This document shows, piece by piece, positions 43,208-52,356 of a DNA stretch of 64,000 nucleotides. A model generated the notes under the pieces. The model was not told where the DNA came from. It did not search any database and worked only from the letters and a program-made list of their open reading frames with translations. A program made the position numbers and the translations under genes. Numbering within the stretch: position 1 is the stretch's first letter; every line of letters starts with the position of its first letter. Origin of the DNA: Comamonas testosteroni ATCC 11996 (GTDB lineage: Bacteria > Pseudomonadota > Gammaproteobacteria > Burkholderiales > Burkholderiaceae_C); NCBI RefSeq assembly GCF_000241525.1, contig NZ_AHIL01000002.1:474477-538476 (forward strand), in the 5' to 3' direction.

Positions 43208-44158
43208 ATGATTGACGTCACCCTCGAGAATTTTGAAGCCGAAGTCGTAGCCGCCTCCATGGCCGTGCCCGTGCTGGTGGACTTCTGGGCGCCTTGGTGC
43301 GGCCCCTGCAAGACGCTGGGTCCGGTGCTGGAAAAGCTGGAAGTCGCCTATGAAGGTCGCTTCAAGCTGGTCAAGATCGACTCCGATCAGGAGCAGCAGC
43401 TGGCCAGCATGTTCGGCATCCGCTCCATCCCGACCTGCGTGCTGATGATCGGCGGCAAGCCCGTGGACGGCTTCATGGGCGCCCAGCCCGAGGGCAAGCT
43501 GCGCGAGTTCCTGGACAAGCATCTGCCTTCCGAGGGCGAGCTGGCGGCCGAGGCTGACGCCGACGAAGCCCAGGCCCTGCTGGAGTCCGGCGACACCCAG
43601 GCGGCGCTGCAGAAGCTGGCCGATGCGCTGGCGGCCGACCCGGCCAACGACGATGCGCGCTTTGACTATGTGCGCCTGCTGATCGCTACCGGCAGCTTCG
43701 AGGAAGCTGCGGCCCTGCTGGCCGAACCCATCAAGCGCATTCCCCAGCCGCTGCGCTTCGAAGCGCTGAACCAGTGGCTCAAGGCGCTGGAATTCGCCGT
43801 GCAGGACGACAATGCCGACGTGGCCAAGTACGACGCCGCCATCGCCGCCAACAAGCGCGACTTCGACGCCCGCTTTGGCCGTGCGCGCGCGCTGCTGGCC
43901 CACAGCCAGTGGACCGATGCCATGGACGAAATGCTGGAAATCATCATGCGCGACAAGACCTGGAACGATCAGGCGGCGCGCAAGCTCATTGTCGGCGTGC
44001 TGGAGCTGCTGACCCCGCCCAAGCCCAAGAAGCAGGACGCCGTGCCCGGCAAGACCAGCGGCGGCATCGAGTTGCTGGGCAAGAACAGCGCCGAGCAGGA
44101 CGAGGCGACGGCGCTGGTCAACAGCTATCGCCGCAGGCTGAGCATGGCGCTGAATTGA
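43208..44158 (+). CDS. thioredoxin-domain co-chaperone with TPR-like tail (YbbN/CnoX type)
   Basis: The 316-residue protein has an N-terminal thioredoxin domain (1-110) with an intact W-C31-G-P-C34 active site and the cis-proline segment RSIPTC. A helical C-terminal region (about 120-316) follows with tetratricopeptide-like repeats such as LLESGDTQAALQKLADAL and ARALLAHSQWTDAMDEML. This two-part layout is that of YbbN/CnoX, which guards substrates for GroEL and DnaK. E. coli YbbN lacks CxxC, but the active site here suggests redox activity. Start ATG 43208; repeat R8 follows the stop. Confidence 0.9.
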   Translation: MIDVTLENFEAEVVAASMAVPVLVDFWAPWCGPCKTLGPVLEKLEVAYEGRFKLVKIDSDQEQQLASMFGIRSIPTCVLMIGGKPVDGFMGAQPEGKLREFLDKHLPSEGELAAEADADEAQALLESGDTQAALQKLADALAADPANDDARFDYVRLLIATGSFEEAAALLAEPIKRIPQPLRFEALNQWLKALEFAVQDDNADVAKYDAAIAANKRDFDARFGRARALLAHSQWTDAMDEMLEIIMRDKTWNDQAARKLIVGVLELLTPPKPKKQDAVPGKTSGGIELLGKNSAEQDEATALVNSYRRRLSMALN

Positions 44159-44161
44159 AGG

Positions 44162-44280
44162 CTCCCCCTGAGGCGCTTTGCCTGGGCGGCCCCGCGCCTT
44201 CCCCCTGGCCGGGCGCCCCTCTCTCTACGCGCTTCGCGCTATGGGAGGGGGACGACAGCTTCGCTGCGCGGCGGCGGGTA
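44162..44280 (+). repeat. stop-anchored GC-rich repeat, copy R8
   Basis: Starts 3 nt after the thioredoxin stop with TCCCCCTGAGGCGCTTTGCC. It includes TGGGCGGCCCCGCGCC, a long CCCCTCTCTC...GGGAGGGGG hairpin and ACGACAGCTTCGCTGCGCGG. The CGGCCCTTGCTTGG tail is lost. Confidence 0.75.
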
Positions 44281-44330
44281 CGCGCATGGAGCACGCCAGT
44301 TTTTGCTGCTTGCGTTGAGTGAGAGTCGTG

Positions 44331-44636
44331 ATGGATCAGATCTTTTCAGTGGCCTTTAATGGCCTGTTTTTGTATCTGGGGCTGGCGCTGCTGTTGACGG
44401 TGCGGCTGGGCGTGTTGCGCTCGCCGCACTTCTAGGGCTGGCGGGCGGGCCTTCGGTGCTTGCGCTTGCCAGGCCCACGATAAGGTGCCGGAATGTGGCC
44501 GCTGCGCAAGCTGCTCTGCAGCGCGAGCCACTGGCCGGGCAGGCAGGTCGCCTGGTGCTGCAGCAATGCCGCCGCCTGCGGCTTTGTGCGCCTGGATGGG
44601 CAGGTGGACGTGAATGTCCAGCCCTATTTGGCCTAA
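44331..44636 (+). pseudogene. candidate remnant of a NERD/Zn-ribbon-type membrane protein
   Basis: ATG 44331 opens a 34-codon frame (MDQIFSVAFNGLFLYLGLAL..., one TM helix, then RLGVLRSPHF) that stops at TAG 44433 and continues in the same frame as G-W-R. LRSPxFKGWxGE is the juxtamembrane pattern I recall from nuclease-related-domain (NERD) proteins. Downstream, PECGRC (one frame) and AWCCSNAAACGFVR (the original frame, to TAA 44634) resemble a topoisomerase-type zinc ribbon split by a frameshift. This would be a gene that lost its middle and acquired a stop and a frameshift. Alternatively the 34-residue frame is a real small membrane protein. Confidence 0.4.
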
Positions 44637-44670
44637 GCATTTCCCCGCTGTATTTTCCCGGTGTCGCGCG

Positions 44671-44723
44671 GCCTTGTGCCGCAATAATCAAAAAGCCTGC
44701 GCCGCACAAGGCTGCGGGCTTTT
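44671..44723 (+). promoter_or_regulatory. two mutually exclusive hairpins ahead of the SDR gene
   Basis: GCCTTGTGC (44671-44679) can pair with GCACAAGGC (44704-44712). AAAAGCCTGC (44691-44700) can pair with GCGGGCTTTT (44714-44723), a terminator-like stem with one G-T pair and a short T run. The 3' arm of the first lies in the loop of the second, so the pairings compete. It could be an attenuator or simply a terminator for upstream transcription. Confidence 0.45.
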
Positions 44724-44782
44724 CATTCATGACAAGGCAGCGGCGCAACGAGATGCCGGCTTGCCACCGAGGAGGCATATCC

Positions 44783-45562
44783 ATGAACCGATTGGCTGGC
44801 AAGGTCGCCATCATCACCGGCGGTGCGCGTGGCATGGGGGCGGCTACCTGCCGCCTGTTTGTGCAGGAGGGCGCCAAGGTTGCGGTGGCCGATATGCTGG
44901 ATGTTGAAGGCCAGGCGCTGGCCGCCGAGCTTGGCGATGCCGCGCGCTTTTATCACCATGATGTGACGAGCGAGGAATCCTGGGCCGGGCTGATGGAGCA
45001 GGCGCAGCAGGATCTTGGCGCCATTGATGTGCTGGTCAACAACGCGGGCGTGCTGATGTTCCGGACCTTGCTCGATACTTCGCTGGCGGACTACGAACGC
45101 GTGCTCAAGGTCAATCTGGTGGGCGAATTCCTGGGTATCAAGGCCGTGGCTCCGGGCATGATCGAGCGTGGGCGCGGCTCTATCATCAACCTCTCTTCCG
45201 TCGATGGCATGAAGGGCGCGAATGGCCTGGCGGCCTATGCCTCGAGCAAATGGGGTGTGCGCGGACTGACCAAGGTGGCGGCCATGGAGCTCGGTCATCG
45301 CGGCGTGCGCGTGAATTCCGTGCACCCGGGCGGCGTAGACACCGCCATGGGCAACCCTGGCCAGCGCGCGCGTGAAGAGGTCAATCAAGGCTTTGCCAAC
45401 ATCGCGCTGCAGCGCGTGGGCGATCCTGCTGAAGTGGCGGCGGCCACGCTGTTTCTGGCCAGCGACGAGTCCTCCTATATGGCGGGTGCAGAAATCGTCG
45501 TGGATGGCGGCATGACCGCCGGTCATTACTATGCGGGATTGCCAGGTGCTCCTGGTATGTAA
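44783..45562 (+). CDS. SDR oxidoreductase, 3alpha/20beta-hydroxysteroid dehydrogenase-like
   Basis: The 259-residue enzyme has TGGARGMG (12-19), NNAG (86-89), catalytic S139, Y152 and K156 (YASSK) and HPGGVDTAM (181-189) after the active site. The HPGGVDTAM segment is typical of the hydroxysteroid/glucose dehydrogenase subgroup. It is NAD(P)-dependent with a cytosolic location. ATG 44783 has the Shine-Dalgarno GAGGAGG. Steroid use fits Comamonas biology but no steroid genes are near, so the substrate is open. It is followed by a META-domain lipoprotein gene 73 bp downstream. Confidence 0.9.
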   Translation: MNRLAGKVAIITGGARGMGAATCRLFVQEGAKVAVADMLDVEGQALAAELGDAARFYHHDVTSEESWAGLMEQAQQDLGAIDVLVNNAGVLMFRTLLDTSLADYERVLKVNLVGEFLGIKAVAPGMIERGRGSIINLSSVDGMKGANGLAAYASSKWGVRGLTKVAAMELGHRGVRVNSVHPGGVDTAMGNPGQRAREEVNQGFANIALQRVGDPAEVAAATLFLASDESSYMAGAEIVVDGGMTAGHYYAGLPGAPGM

Positions 45563-45620
45563 AGCTTCCTTAAGAAGAAGCCAGCGCTTTTGCAATAAGC
45601 GTTTCAGGCTGTTTTATCTA
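45560..45620 (+). repeat. GATAGCT/GCGCT dispersed intergenic element, copy 5
   Basis: Directly after the SDR stop: AAGCTTCCTTAAGAAG, CAGCGCTTTTGCAATAAGCG (dyad CGCTT/AAGCG) and TTTCAGGCTGTTTTATC. It has the module order of copies 1 and 3. Confidence 0.45.
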
Positions 45621-45635
45621 TCGATACGTTTGGCC

Positions 45636-46130
45636 ATGCATGTCACATCTACTTTCGGCGGCTTTCTTCGCCCGGCGCTGGCTGCTCTGGGGATGCTGTG
45701 GGCGCTGACGGGCTGTGCGGCCGAGGTCCAGCCATCCGCAGGCGTGAGCGAATCCGAGGCCATGACCGCAGAGCCCGCACCGCTGCTCAATACCTATTGG
45801 AAGCTGGTGCAGCTGGGTGACGGCCCGCATGTCAGCGCCTATGACAATCAGCCCGAGCCGCATCTGGTGCTGGAGACCGGCAGCGGCCGTTTTCATGGCG
45901 CGGGCGGCTGCAATCGCCTGCGCGGCAGCTACAGCCTGGACGGGCGTTGGCTGCGTTTTTCGGCCGTGGGCGGCACCCGCATGGCCTGTGTGCAGGGTAT
46001 GCGCCGGGAGCAGCTGCTGCTGGCAACCCTGGCCCAGGTCCGCAGCTACGCCGTGCAGGGGCAGAAACTGGTGCTCAGCGATGCCGAGGGGCGTGTGCTG
46101 CTTCGGTTCGAGGCCGTATATCTGGGCTGA
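45636..46130 (+). CDS. META-domain (HslJ-like) lipoprotein
   Basis: The 164-residue protein has a lipoprotein signal (ALTGC, lipidated C27) and a META/DUF306 domain from about residue 50: LNTYWKLVQL, the GRFHGAGGCNRLRGSYSLDG block with the conserved GxxGCNxxxG pattern, and RMACVQGMRREQLLLATL. HslJ-type proteins are linked to stress or novobiocin resistance in E. coli; the molecular role is unknown. The gene is convergent with the RHH gene, only 3 bp separating their stops. Confidence 0.9.
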   Translation: MHVTSTFGGFLRPALAALGMLWALTGCAAEVQPSAGVSESEAMTAEPAPLLNTYWKLVQLGDGPHVSAYDNQPEPHLVLETGSGRFHGAGGCNRLRGSYSLDGRWLRFSAVGGTRMACVQGMRREQLLLATLAQVRSYAVQGQKLVLSDAEGRVLLRFEAVYLG

Positions 46131-46133
46131 GCC

Positions 46134-46487
46134 TCAGTGTGTCAGTTGCGGGCCGGCGGACTGGGGTGACGAGGCATTGCCCAGCGAGCGAATCGGTATG
46201 CCCATGTCCTGCGGAATATCGCCCGACAGCTGCAACGCCAGATAGCGGGTGCAGCACACGCGCAGAAAAGAGCTGAAGTTGTCCACCGCTTTGCGCTCGG
46301 CCAGCAGTTCGTCGTAGAGCTTGGTGCAGAGCTGGGGCACGGTATAGCCGTCCCGCGCGGCGATCTCTTCGAGTACCTGCCAGAACAGGTTTTCCAGCCG
46401 GATGCTGGTGGCGACTCCATGCAGCCGGATAGAGCGGGCACGGTGGGCCCAGAGCTGGGGATCGGCGCTGATAAAGACCTGGCACAT
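46134..46487 (-). CDS. ribbon-helix-helix domain protein (RHH_4 family)
   Basis: The 117-residue protein starts at ATG 46487 behind GGAGAG and shows the RHH_4 pattern: MCQVFISADPQLWAHRARSIRLHGVATSIRLENLFWQVLEEIAARDG. Here the SIRLHGVATSIRL strand would enter the DNA major groove as a dimer. The C-terminal part (about 65-117) is family-typical and of unknown role. It is convergent with the META gene. Its targets are unknown. Confidence 0.85.
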   Translation of the reverse strand: MCQVFISADPQLWAHRARSIRLHGVATSIRLENLFWQVLEEIAARDGYTVPQLCTKLYDELLAERKAVDNFSSFLRVCCTRYLALQLSGDIPQDMGIPIRSLGNASSPQSAGPQLTH

Positions 46488-46500
46488 GGCGCGACTCTCC

Positions 46501-46530
46501 AAAACAAAACCGGGCCATGGTGTGGCCCGG
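46501..46530 (-). terminator. terminator between DJ-1-like and RHH genes (minus strand)
   Basis: On minus, CCGGGCCA (46530-46523) pairs with TGGCCCGG (46517-46510) around a 5-nt loop and is followed by TTTTGTTTT. It ends the DJ-1-like transcript just ahead of the RHH Shine-Dalgarno. Confidence 0.75.
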
Positions 46531-46555
46531 TGACTGCGGCGTCAAGAGGAGAACT

Positions 46556-46605
46556 CTTGAATTGATAGCTTGCTGCGCTTGATAGGAGAGCGCTGGAGGC
46601 CGATT
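46556..46605 (+). repeat. GATAGCT/GCGCT dispersed intergenic element, copy 6 (near-consensus)
   Basis: TTGATAGCTTGCTGCGCTTGATAGG, AGAGCGCTGGAGGCCGATTTC: the most complete copy in the window. It abuts the stop of the DJ-1-like gene but is oriented opposite to it. Confidence 0.6.
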
Positions 46606-47187
46606 TCAGTGTGAAATCTTCGTGCCCAGCAGCGCGAGAAACTGGGCGATCCAGGCCGGATGGGCGGGCCATGCCGGGGCGCTGACCAGATTGCCTTCGG
46701 TATGGGCCTGGTCGACGGGAATGTCGGCATAGCTGCCGCCGGCCAGCTCCACCTCGGCGCGGCAGGCGGGATAGGCCGAGCAGGTGCGGCCCTTGAGCAC
46801 GCCGGCGCCGGCCAGCAACTGCGCGCCGTGGCAGACGGCGGCCACGGGCTTGTTGGTGTCGAAGAAGTGACGTACGGCCGCGCGCACGCTTTCATAGCCG
46901 CGCAGATACTCGGGGCCGCGGCCGCCGGGGATGACCAGTGCGTCGTACTGCTCGGGCTTCACATCGGCAAACGTGGCGTTGAGCGTGAAGTTGTGGCCGG
47001 GCTTTTCGCTATAGGTCTGTGCGCCTTCGAAGTCGTGGATGGCGGTCTTGATCTGGTCGCCGGCCTTTTTGTCGGGGCAGACGGCGTGCACGGTATGGCC
47101 CACGGCCAGCAGGGCCTGGAACGGGACCATGGTTTCATAGTCCTCGCAGTAGTCGCCGCAAATCATCAAAATCTTCTTGCCTGCCAT
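46606..47187 (-). CDS. DJ-1/PfpI-family protein
   Basis: The 193-residue protein has the class I glutamine amidotransferase-like fold with the nucleophile elbow A-V-C119-H120-G and [13 protein letters not shown] (86-96). Acidic residues at E15 and D83 fit the DJ-1/PfpI site. Related proteins are glyoxalases, deglycases, chaperones or proteases, and the specific activity is not readable. The gene is monocistronic, ends at the element at 46556, and its upstream neighbour on the same strand is MscS-like. Confidence 0.9.
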   Translation of the reverse strand: MAGKKILMICGDYCEDYETMVPFQALLAVGHTVHAVCPDKKAGDQIKTAIHDFEGAQTYSEKPGHNFTLNATFADVKPEQYDALVIPGGRGPEYLRGYESVRAAVRHFFDTNKPVAAVCHGAQLLAGAGVLKGRTCSAYPACRAEVELAGGSYADIPVDQAHTEGNLVSAPAWPAHPAWIAQFLALLGTKISH

Positions 47188-47245
47188 GGTCAGTCTCCTG
47201 TTGAAGTGTCAAACCATTGTGGACAGGCAAGCGGCGCCGCGGGTA

Positions 47246-48508
47246 TTAACGGGCTACTACATCGGTACGGGCGGGCGGATAGTGCGTGCCGTAGTCCGAC
47301 GAACGCTGGTACAGCGTCAGCCCGAACTGTGGCAGCACGCCGATCAGATGGTCGAAGATCTCGCCCTGTATGCCTTCGTACTCCACCCAGACGGTGGTGT
47401 TGGTGTAGCAGAACAGCTGCAGCGGCAGCCCCGTGGGCGATGTCTCCATGGTGCGCACCATGAGGAACATGCCCGGGCCTTTGCCAATGCGCGGGTGGCC
47501 CATGAGATAGGCGTAGGCATAGGCCTTGAAGGCGGCCAGATTCGTCACCTGGTGGGCGGCGATGGCCTGGGTTGGCATGGCGGCCTCGGCCGCGCCCGGC
47601 ATGGCCTGCAGGCCGTCGCGTTCACTCCAGTAGGGTTGCAGCAGGGCGATATGGCCCATGCCGGCGCGCTCCTCGGGCGAGAGCAGATGCACGGTGTTGG
47701 CGTCCAGGTTCAGCGAGCGCATGATGCGGCGTCCGCCCGAGTCGAACATGCCGCGCCAGTTCTTGAAGCTGTCCGTCATCAGCCGCCAGGTGGGGATGGT
47801 GGTGATGGTCTTGTCCCAGTTCTGCACCTTGACGGTATTGAGCGCGATATCGGTCACGAAGCCATCGGCGCCGACCTGGGGCATCTCTATCCAGTCGCCC
47901 ACGCGCAGCATGTCGTTGCTGCCGAGCTGAACGCCTGCGACAAAGGAGAGGATGGTGTCCTTGAACACCAGCATCAGCACGGCCGACATGGCGCCCAGGC
48001 CCGAGAGCAGCAGCAGGGGCGAGCGGTCCATCAGCGTGGCCACGATGAGCACCACGGCAAAGCTGCAGACCAGCAGCTTTCCCAGTTGCACATAGCTCTT
48101 GATGGAGTGGGTCTGGACGGCTGCCTTGCGTGCCTCGTCGCGTTCATGGGCCTCGTTCGTGGCATTGAGCAGATCGCACAGCACGCGTGCCAGGTGGTAG
48201 AGCGTGAAGGCCACCGCCACATTGGTGATCAGCGTGGTCCAGCGCGGCTCCAGATGCGGCACTCCCTGGACGCCGAACTGCACGATCAGAGAGGGCACGA
48301 CCTTGGCCAGGCGGCGCAGCACCTTGTCGTGCATGAGGATCTGGGCCCAGCCGGTCCTGAGGGTGTCGCGCATACGGCGAAAGACCTTGAGCCCCAGCCA
48401 CTGGGTCAGCCAGCCGGCCACAAGAGCGGTCAGGGCCAGGACGCAGAGCGAGGCCAGCATTTGCATGGCGGGATTCCAGTCAGAAACAAAAGACCAGCGG
48501 GAAAGCAA
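47246..48508 (-). CDS. MscS-family mechanosensitive channel (YbdG-like)
   Basis: The 420-residue protein has about five transmembrane helices in the first 190 residues, then the MscS beta domain: VFKDTILSFVAGVQLGSNDMLRVGDWIEMP, VTDIALNTVKVQNWDKTITTIPTWRL and an additional YbdG-type C-terminal domain. The long C-terminus is typical of miniconductance YbdG. It releases solutes on hypo-osmotic shock. The start is TTG 48508, six nt after GAGGAG; the first ATG is 14 codons downstream with no ribosome site. Confidence 0.9.
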   Translation of the reverse strand: MLSRWSFVSDWNPAMQMLASLCVLALTALVAGWLTQWLGLKVFRRMRDTLRTGWAQILMHDKVLRRLAKVVPSLIVQFGVQGVPHLEPRWTTLITNVAVAFTLYHLARVLCDLLNATNEAHERDEARKAAVQTHSIKSYVQLGKLLVCSFAVVLIVATLMDRSPLLLLSGLGAMSAVLMLVFKDTILSFVAGVQLGSNDMLRVGDWIEMPQVGADGFVTDIALNTVKVQNWDKTITTIPTWRLMTDSFKNWRGMFDSGGRRIMRSLNLDANTVHLLSPEERAGMGHIALLQPYWSERDGLQAMPGAAEAAMPTQAIAAHQVTNLAAFKAYAYAYLMGHPRIGKGPGMFLMVRTMETSPTGLPLQLFCYTNTTVWVEYEGIQGEIFDHLIGVLPQFGLTLYQRSSDYGTHYPPARTDVVAR

Positions 48509-48834
48509 GAGCAGCTCCTCAGAAGAATGGACCGGGGCAGGAGCGCAAGTCTGGCAACTTCGGGCAGAAGGCAGGCGATGGCGTCGGGCACGGAAACAGG
48601 CCGGTCAGACCGGCAGGCGTGCAAAAAGTTCAGCAATGTGTGAACAACCACTAGCTTACGCAAAGCCGTATTTCCCAGCGTGGTGTGCAGGAAGGCCGCA
48701 GGGATGGCGCAGCGGGTTCTGCGGTCATGCGGGGCTAAAACGGCGCAAGCGGTCGGGCAGCCTAAAATCCCTGCTGATTTCAGATTTCTACCTTGCCGGG
48801 TCCCAAGTGGGGCTGGCGGCCACTGCACTGCACC
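48509..48834. other. 326-bp divergent intergenic region mscS/leuS
   Basis: Separates the TTG-started channel gene from leuS. GC content is lower at about 48620-48670. I see no gene and no clear leader peptide or T-box; leuS promoter elements are not obvious. No repeat copy is present. Confidence 0.4.
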
Positions 48835-51543
48835 ATGCAAGAAAAATTCAACCACATCGAGGTCGAGCGCGCCGCGCAAGACCACTGGCAAGCCAAGGAC
48901 GCCTACCGCGTCACCGAAGACGGCAGCAAGCCCAAGTACTACGCCTGCTCCATGCTGCCCTATCCCAGCGGCAAGCTGCACATGGGGCATGTGCGCAACT
49001 ACACCATCAACGACATGCTCACGCGCCAGCTGCGCATGAAGGGCTACAACGTCCTCATGCCCATGGGCTGGGACGCCTTCGGACTGCCTGCCGAGAACGC
49101 TGCGCTGAAGAACAAGGTGCCGCCTGCCAAGTGGACGTACGAGAACATCGCGTACATGAAAAAGCAGATGCAGGCCATGGGCCTGGCCATCGACTGGAGC
49201 CGCGAGGTCGCCACCTGCGACCCCGAGTACTACAAGTGGAACCAGTGGCTGTTCCTCAAGATGCTGGAAAAAGGCATTGCCTATCGCAAGACCCAGGTGG
49301 TGAACTGGGACCCGGTGGATCAGACCGTGCTGGCCAACGAGCAGGTCATCGACGGCCGCGGCTGGCGCACTGGCGCTCTGGTGGAAAAGCGCGAGATCCC
49401 TGGTTACTACCTGGCCATCACCAACTACGCCCAGGAGCTGCTCGACCATGTGCAGGTCGGCAACGAGAAGGCCACTCTGAACGGCTGGCCCGACAAGGTG
49501 CGCCTGATGCAGGAAAACTGGATCGGCAAGTCTGCGGGCGTGCGCTTTGCGTTCACCCATGACATCAAGGGGACTGACGGCCAGCTGATCCAGGACGGCA
49601 AGATGTATGTCTTCACCACGCGTGCCGACACCATCATGGGCGTGACCTTCTGCGCCGTGGCGCCTGAGCATCCCCTGGCACTGCATGCCGCTGCCGACAA
49701 GCCCGAACTGGCTGCCTTCATTGAAGAATGCAAAAAGGGTGGCACGACAGAGGCCGAACTGGCCGTCAAGGAAAAGGAAGGCAAGCCCACGGGCCTGTTC
49801 GTCACCCATCCCATCACCGGCGCACAGGTCGAGGTGTGGATTGGCAACTATGTGCTGATGAGCTATGGCGACGGCGCCGTGATGGGCGTGCCCGCCCACG
49901 ACGAACGCGATTTCGCCTTCGCCAACAAGTACGGCCTGCCCATCAAGCAGGTAGTGGCCGTGGAAGGCCAGGCCGCTTATGACGACAAGCAGTGGAGCGA
50001 CTGGTATGGCGACAAGGAGCGCGGCGTACTGATCAACTCCGGCGATCTCGACGGTCTGAACCACAAGGATGCGGTGCAGGCCGTGGCCAAGATCGTGGGC
50101 GACAAGGGCCTGGGCGAGCTCAAGACCACCTGGCGTCTGCGCGACTGGGGTATCAGCCGTCAGCGCTACTGGGGCACCCCCATCCCCATCATTCATTGCG
50201 CCGATTGCGGCCCTCAGCCCGTGCCCGAGAAGGACCTGCCCGTGGTCCTGCCCCAGGATCTGGTGCCTGATGGCTCCGGCAATCCACTGGTCAAGTCCGA
50301 GGCCTTCCACGCCGGCGTGGTTTGTCCCTGCTGCGGCAAGTCTGCCCGCCGTGAAACCGACACCATGGACACCTTTGTGGATTCGTCCTGGTACTTCATG
50401 CGCTACTGCGACGCCAAGAACAGCGAGCAGATGGTGGCCGATGGCGCCGACTACTGGATGCCCATGGACCAGTACATCGGTGGCGTGGAACACGCCATCC
50501 TGCACCTGCTGTACGCGCGCTTCTGGACCAAGGTCATGCGCGACCTGGGCCTGGTCAAGATCGACGAGCCCTTCACCAAGCTGCTGACGCAGGGCATGGT
50601 GCTCAATCACATCTACAGCCGTCGCACGGCCAAGGGCGCCAAGGAATACTTCTGGCCCAAGGATGTGGAGCATGTGTTCGACGACTCCGGCAAGATCATC
50701 GGCGCCAAGCTGAAGGTCGAAGTGGACAGCGCCGACGGCCTGCTGCCCGTGGGCACCGCCATCGACTACGAGGGCGTGGGCACCATGTCCAAGTCCAAGA
50801 ACAATGGCGTGGACCCGCAGGATCTGATCGAAAAGTACGGCGCCGACACCGCACGTCTGTACACCATGTTCACGTCGCCGCCCGAGCTGACGCTGGAGTG
50901 GAACGACGCCGCCGTGGAAGGCAGCTATCGCTTCCTGCGTCGCGTCTACAACTTCGGCGCCAAGCTGACAGGCATGGACATGGCTTCCGCGGTGCAGGGC
51001 GTGGCCGGTGCCAAGTCGCTGGACGATGTGGAATTCGGCAAGGCGGCCAAGGCCCTGCGTCTGGAAATCCACAACGTGCTCAAGCAGGTCGAGTACGACT
51101 ACTCGCGCATGCAGTACAACACCGTGGTTTCCGGCGCGATGAAGATGATCAATGCGCTGGAAGACTTCAAGTCCCTGGATGACACCGGTGCCAAGGTGGC
51201 GCTGATCGAAGGCTTCGGCATTCTGCTGCGTGTGCTCTACCCTGCAACGCCCCACCTGGCGCATGTGCTGTGGAGCGAGCTGGGCTATGCCAACCACCTG
51301 GGCGATCTGCTCGACGCACCCTGGCCGCAGGTCGACCCCAAGGCTCTGGTGCAGGACGAGATCTCGCTGGTACTGCAGGTCAACGGCAAGCTGCGCGGTG
51401 CGATCCTGGTGTCCGCCACAGCCGACAAGGCGGCCATCGAGGCTGCGGCGCTGGCCAATGAGGAGTACCAGAAGTTTGCCGAAGGCCGCGAGCCCAAGAA
51501 GATCATCGTGGTGCCGGGTCGTCTGGTGAATATCGTGGTGTAA
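48835..51543 (+). CDS. leuS: leucyl-tRNA synthetase
   Basis: The 902-residue class I synthetase has HMGH (49-52) in [11 protein letters not shown], the editing domain with [19 protein letters not shown], and the Cys4 zinc motif CADCG...CPCCG. The KMSKS loop is T650-M-S-K-S654 ([10 protein letters not shown]), with Thr in place of Lys, seen in many beta-proteobacteria, and the anticodon-binding domain with the LeuS C-terminus follows. It charges tRNA-Leu. The ATG 48835 gives the standard N-terminus; an in-frame ATG at 48793 has no ribosome site. Repeat R9 and lptE follow. Confidence 0.97.
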   Translation: MQEKFNHIEVERAAQDHWQAKDAYRVTEDGSKPKYYACSMLPYPSGKLHMGHVRNYTINDMLTRQLRMKGYNVLMPMGWDAFGLPAENAALKNKVPPAKWTYENIAYMKKQMQAMGLAIDWSREVATCDPEYYKWNQWLFLKMLEKGIAYRKTQVVNWDPVDQTVLANEQVIDGRGWRTGALVEKREIPGYYLAITNYAQELLDHVQVGNEKATLNGWPDKVRLMQENWIGKSAGVRFAFTHDIKGTDGQLIQDGKMYVFTTRADTIMGVTFCAVAPEHPLALHAAADKPELAAFIEECKKGGTTEAELAVKEKEGKPTGLFVTHPITGAQVEVWIGNYVLMSYGDGAVMGVPAHDERDFAFANKYGLPIKQVVAVEGQAAYDDKQWSDWYGDKERGVLINSGDLDGLNHKDAVQAVAKIVGDKGLGELKTTWRLRDWGISRQRYWGTPIPIIHCADCGPQPVPEKDLPVVLPQDLVPDGSGNPLVKSEAFHAGVVCPCCGKSARRETDTMDTFVDSSWYFMRYCDAKNSEQMVADGADYWMPMDQYIGGVEHAILHLLYARFWTKVMRDLGLVKIDEPFTKLLTQGMVLNHIYSRRTAKGAKEYFWPKDVEHVFDDSGKIIGAKLKVEVDSADGLLPVGTAIDYEGVGTMSKSKNNGVDPQDLIEKYGADTARLYTMFTSPPELTLEWNDAAVEGSYRFLRRVYNFGAKLTGMDMASAVQGVAGAKSLDDVEFGKAAKALRLEIHNVLKQVEYDYSRMQYNTVVSGAMKMINALEDFKSLDDTGAKVALIEGFGILLRVLYPATPHLAHVLWSELGYANHLGDLLDAPWPQVDPKALVQDEISLVLQVNGKLRGAILVSATADKAAIEAAALANEEYQKFAEGREPKKIIVVPGRLVNIVV

Positions 51544-51548
51544 ATAAC

Positions 51549-51628
51549 TCCCCCTGAGGCGCTTCGCGCCTTCCCCCAAGGGGGACGATAGCCTCGCTGC
51601 GGGGCTGCCCTTGCTTGCTATCCCTGGT
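51549..51628 (+). repeat. stop-anchored GC-rich repeat, copy R9
   Basis: Begins 5 nt after the leuS stop: CTCCCCCTGAGGCGCTTCGC, CCCCC-AA-GGGGG hairpin, ACGATAGCCTCGCTGCGGGG, CTGCCCTTGCTTGCTATCCC. Lies within the leuS-lptE spacer. Confidence 0.8.
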
Positions 51629-51694
51629 GCAAGAGGCGGTGCTCGCAGCGGGGCGGCGAATTCGCTGCTCGGGTTGAAGATAAAAGGACAGTTG

Positions 51695-52207
51695 ATGCAA
51701 AAACGTACGCTGCTGGCCGCGATGGCCTTGACGCCTTTGCTGGGAGCCTGCGGCTTTCGCCTGCGCGGTGCGCCGGATTTTGTGTTTCGCTCCATTTACG
51801 TGCAGGCGGGGCGTGGTGCGCCCGTGGGCACTTTGCTGCGTCGCAGTCTGGAGTCGGCCAGCGACAAGCTGACAGTGATCAAGGACCCGGCTTCGCCCGA
51901 TACGGCCGAAGTGATCTGCCAGATCATCAGCGAGCAGGCCCAGCGCGTGATCATCGGCTCCAACGTGGCCGGCCAGGTGCGTGAAATCGAGCTGCGCCTG
52001 ATTGTGCGCTTCTCGCTGCGCACGTCCGGCGGCGATGCGCTGATCGAGCCGGTCGAAATTCGCCAGATCCGCAACGTGACCTATAACGAAACCAATGCCT
52101 TGTCTAAAGCTGCAGAAGAGGAAATGCTGAACAAGGATATGCGCAACGACATCGTCCAGCAGATCATTCGCCGCCTCGGCGCAGTGAAGAGCATGCAGGT
52201 GTCGTAA
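51695..52207 (+). CDS. lptE: LPS-assembly lipoprotein LptE
   Basis: The 170-residue lipoprotein has the lipobox LLGAC with C19, followed by GFRLRGA, the typical LptE opening. The DTAEVICQIISEQAQRVII and EIELRLIVRFSLRTSGGDALIEP strands complete the fold. LptE plugs LptD in the outer membrane for LPS export. It starts at ATG 51695 with AAAAGGA upstream. The order leuS-lptE-holA is conserved in beta-proteobacteria and supports the call. Confidence 0.94.
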   Translation: MQKRTLLAAMALTPLLGACGFRLRGAPDFVFRSIYVQAGRGAPVGTLLRRSLESASDKLTVIKDPASPDTAEVICQIISEQAQRVIIGSNVAGQVREIELRLIVRFSLRTSGGDALIEPVEIRQIRNVTYNETNALSKAAEEEMLNKDMRNDIVQQIIRRLGAVKSMQVS

Positions 52208-52211
52208 GCCA

Positions 52212-52260
52212 TTGCCTGAGTCGCTGCGCGGCGGGGCGGCGCTTGTGCCGCCCCCGAGCG
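52212..52260 (+). repeat. degenerate copy of the stop-anchored repeat (R10)
   Basis: Five nt after the lptE stop: TTGCCTGAGTCGCTGCGCGG, then GCGGGGCGGCGCTTGTGCC. The hairpin module is lost and only the outer modules remain. Confidence 0.5.
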
Positions 52261-52290
52261 GAGGCCGCGAGTCGTCAGCGTACCCAGGTG

Positions 52291-52345
52291 AATTTGATAG
52301 CTGCAGGCGCTTGAAATCAGGGCGTTTCAGATATTTTTTATAGAA
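52291..52345 (+). repeat. GATAGCT/GCGCT dispersed intergenic element, copy 7
   Basis: GAATTTGATAGCTGCAGGCGCTTGAA, then TCAGGGCGTTTCAGATATTTTTTATAG, immediately upstream of the holA start. Follows R10, so both repeat families meet in one spacer. Confidence 0.55.
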
Positions 52346-52356
52346 AACCATTGTCC

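Noticed and set aside
48430..51795. 1121-residue minus-strand open frame antisense to leuS
   Set aside because: Long only because of high GC and reverse-codon bias; composition is unnatural and leuS motifs on the plus strand are complete.
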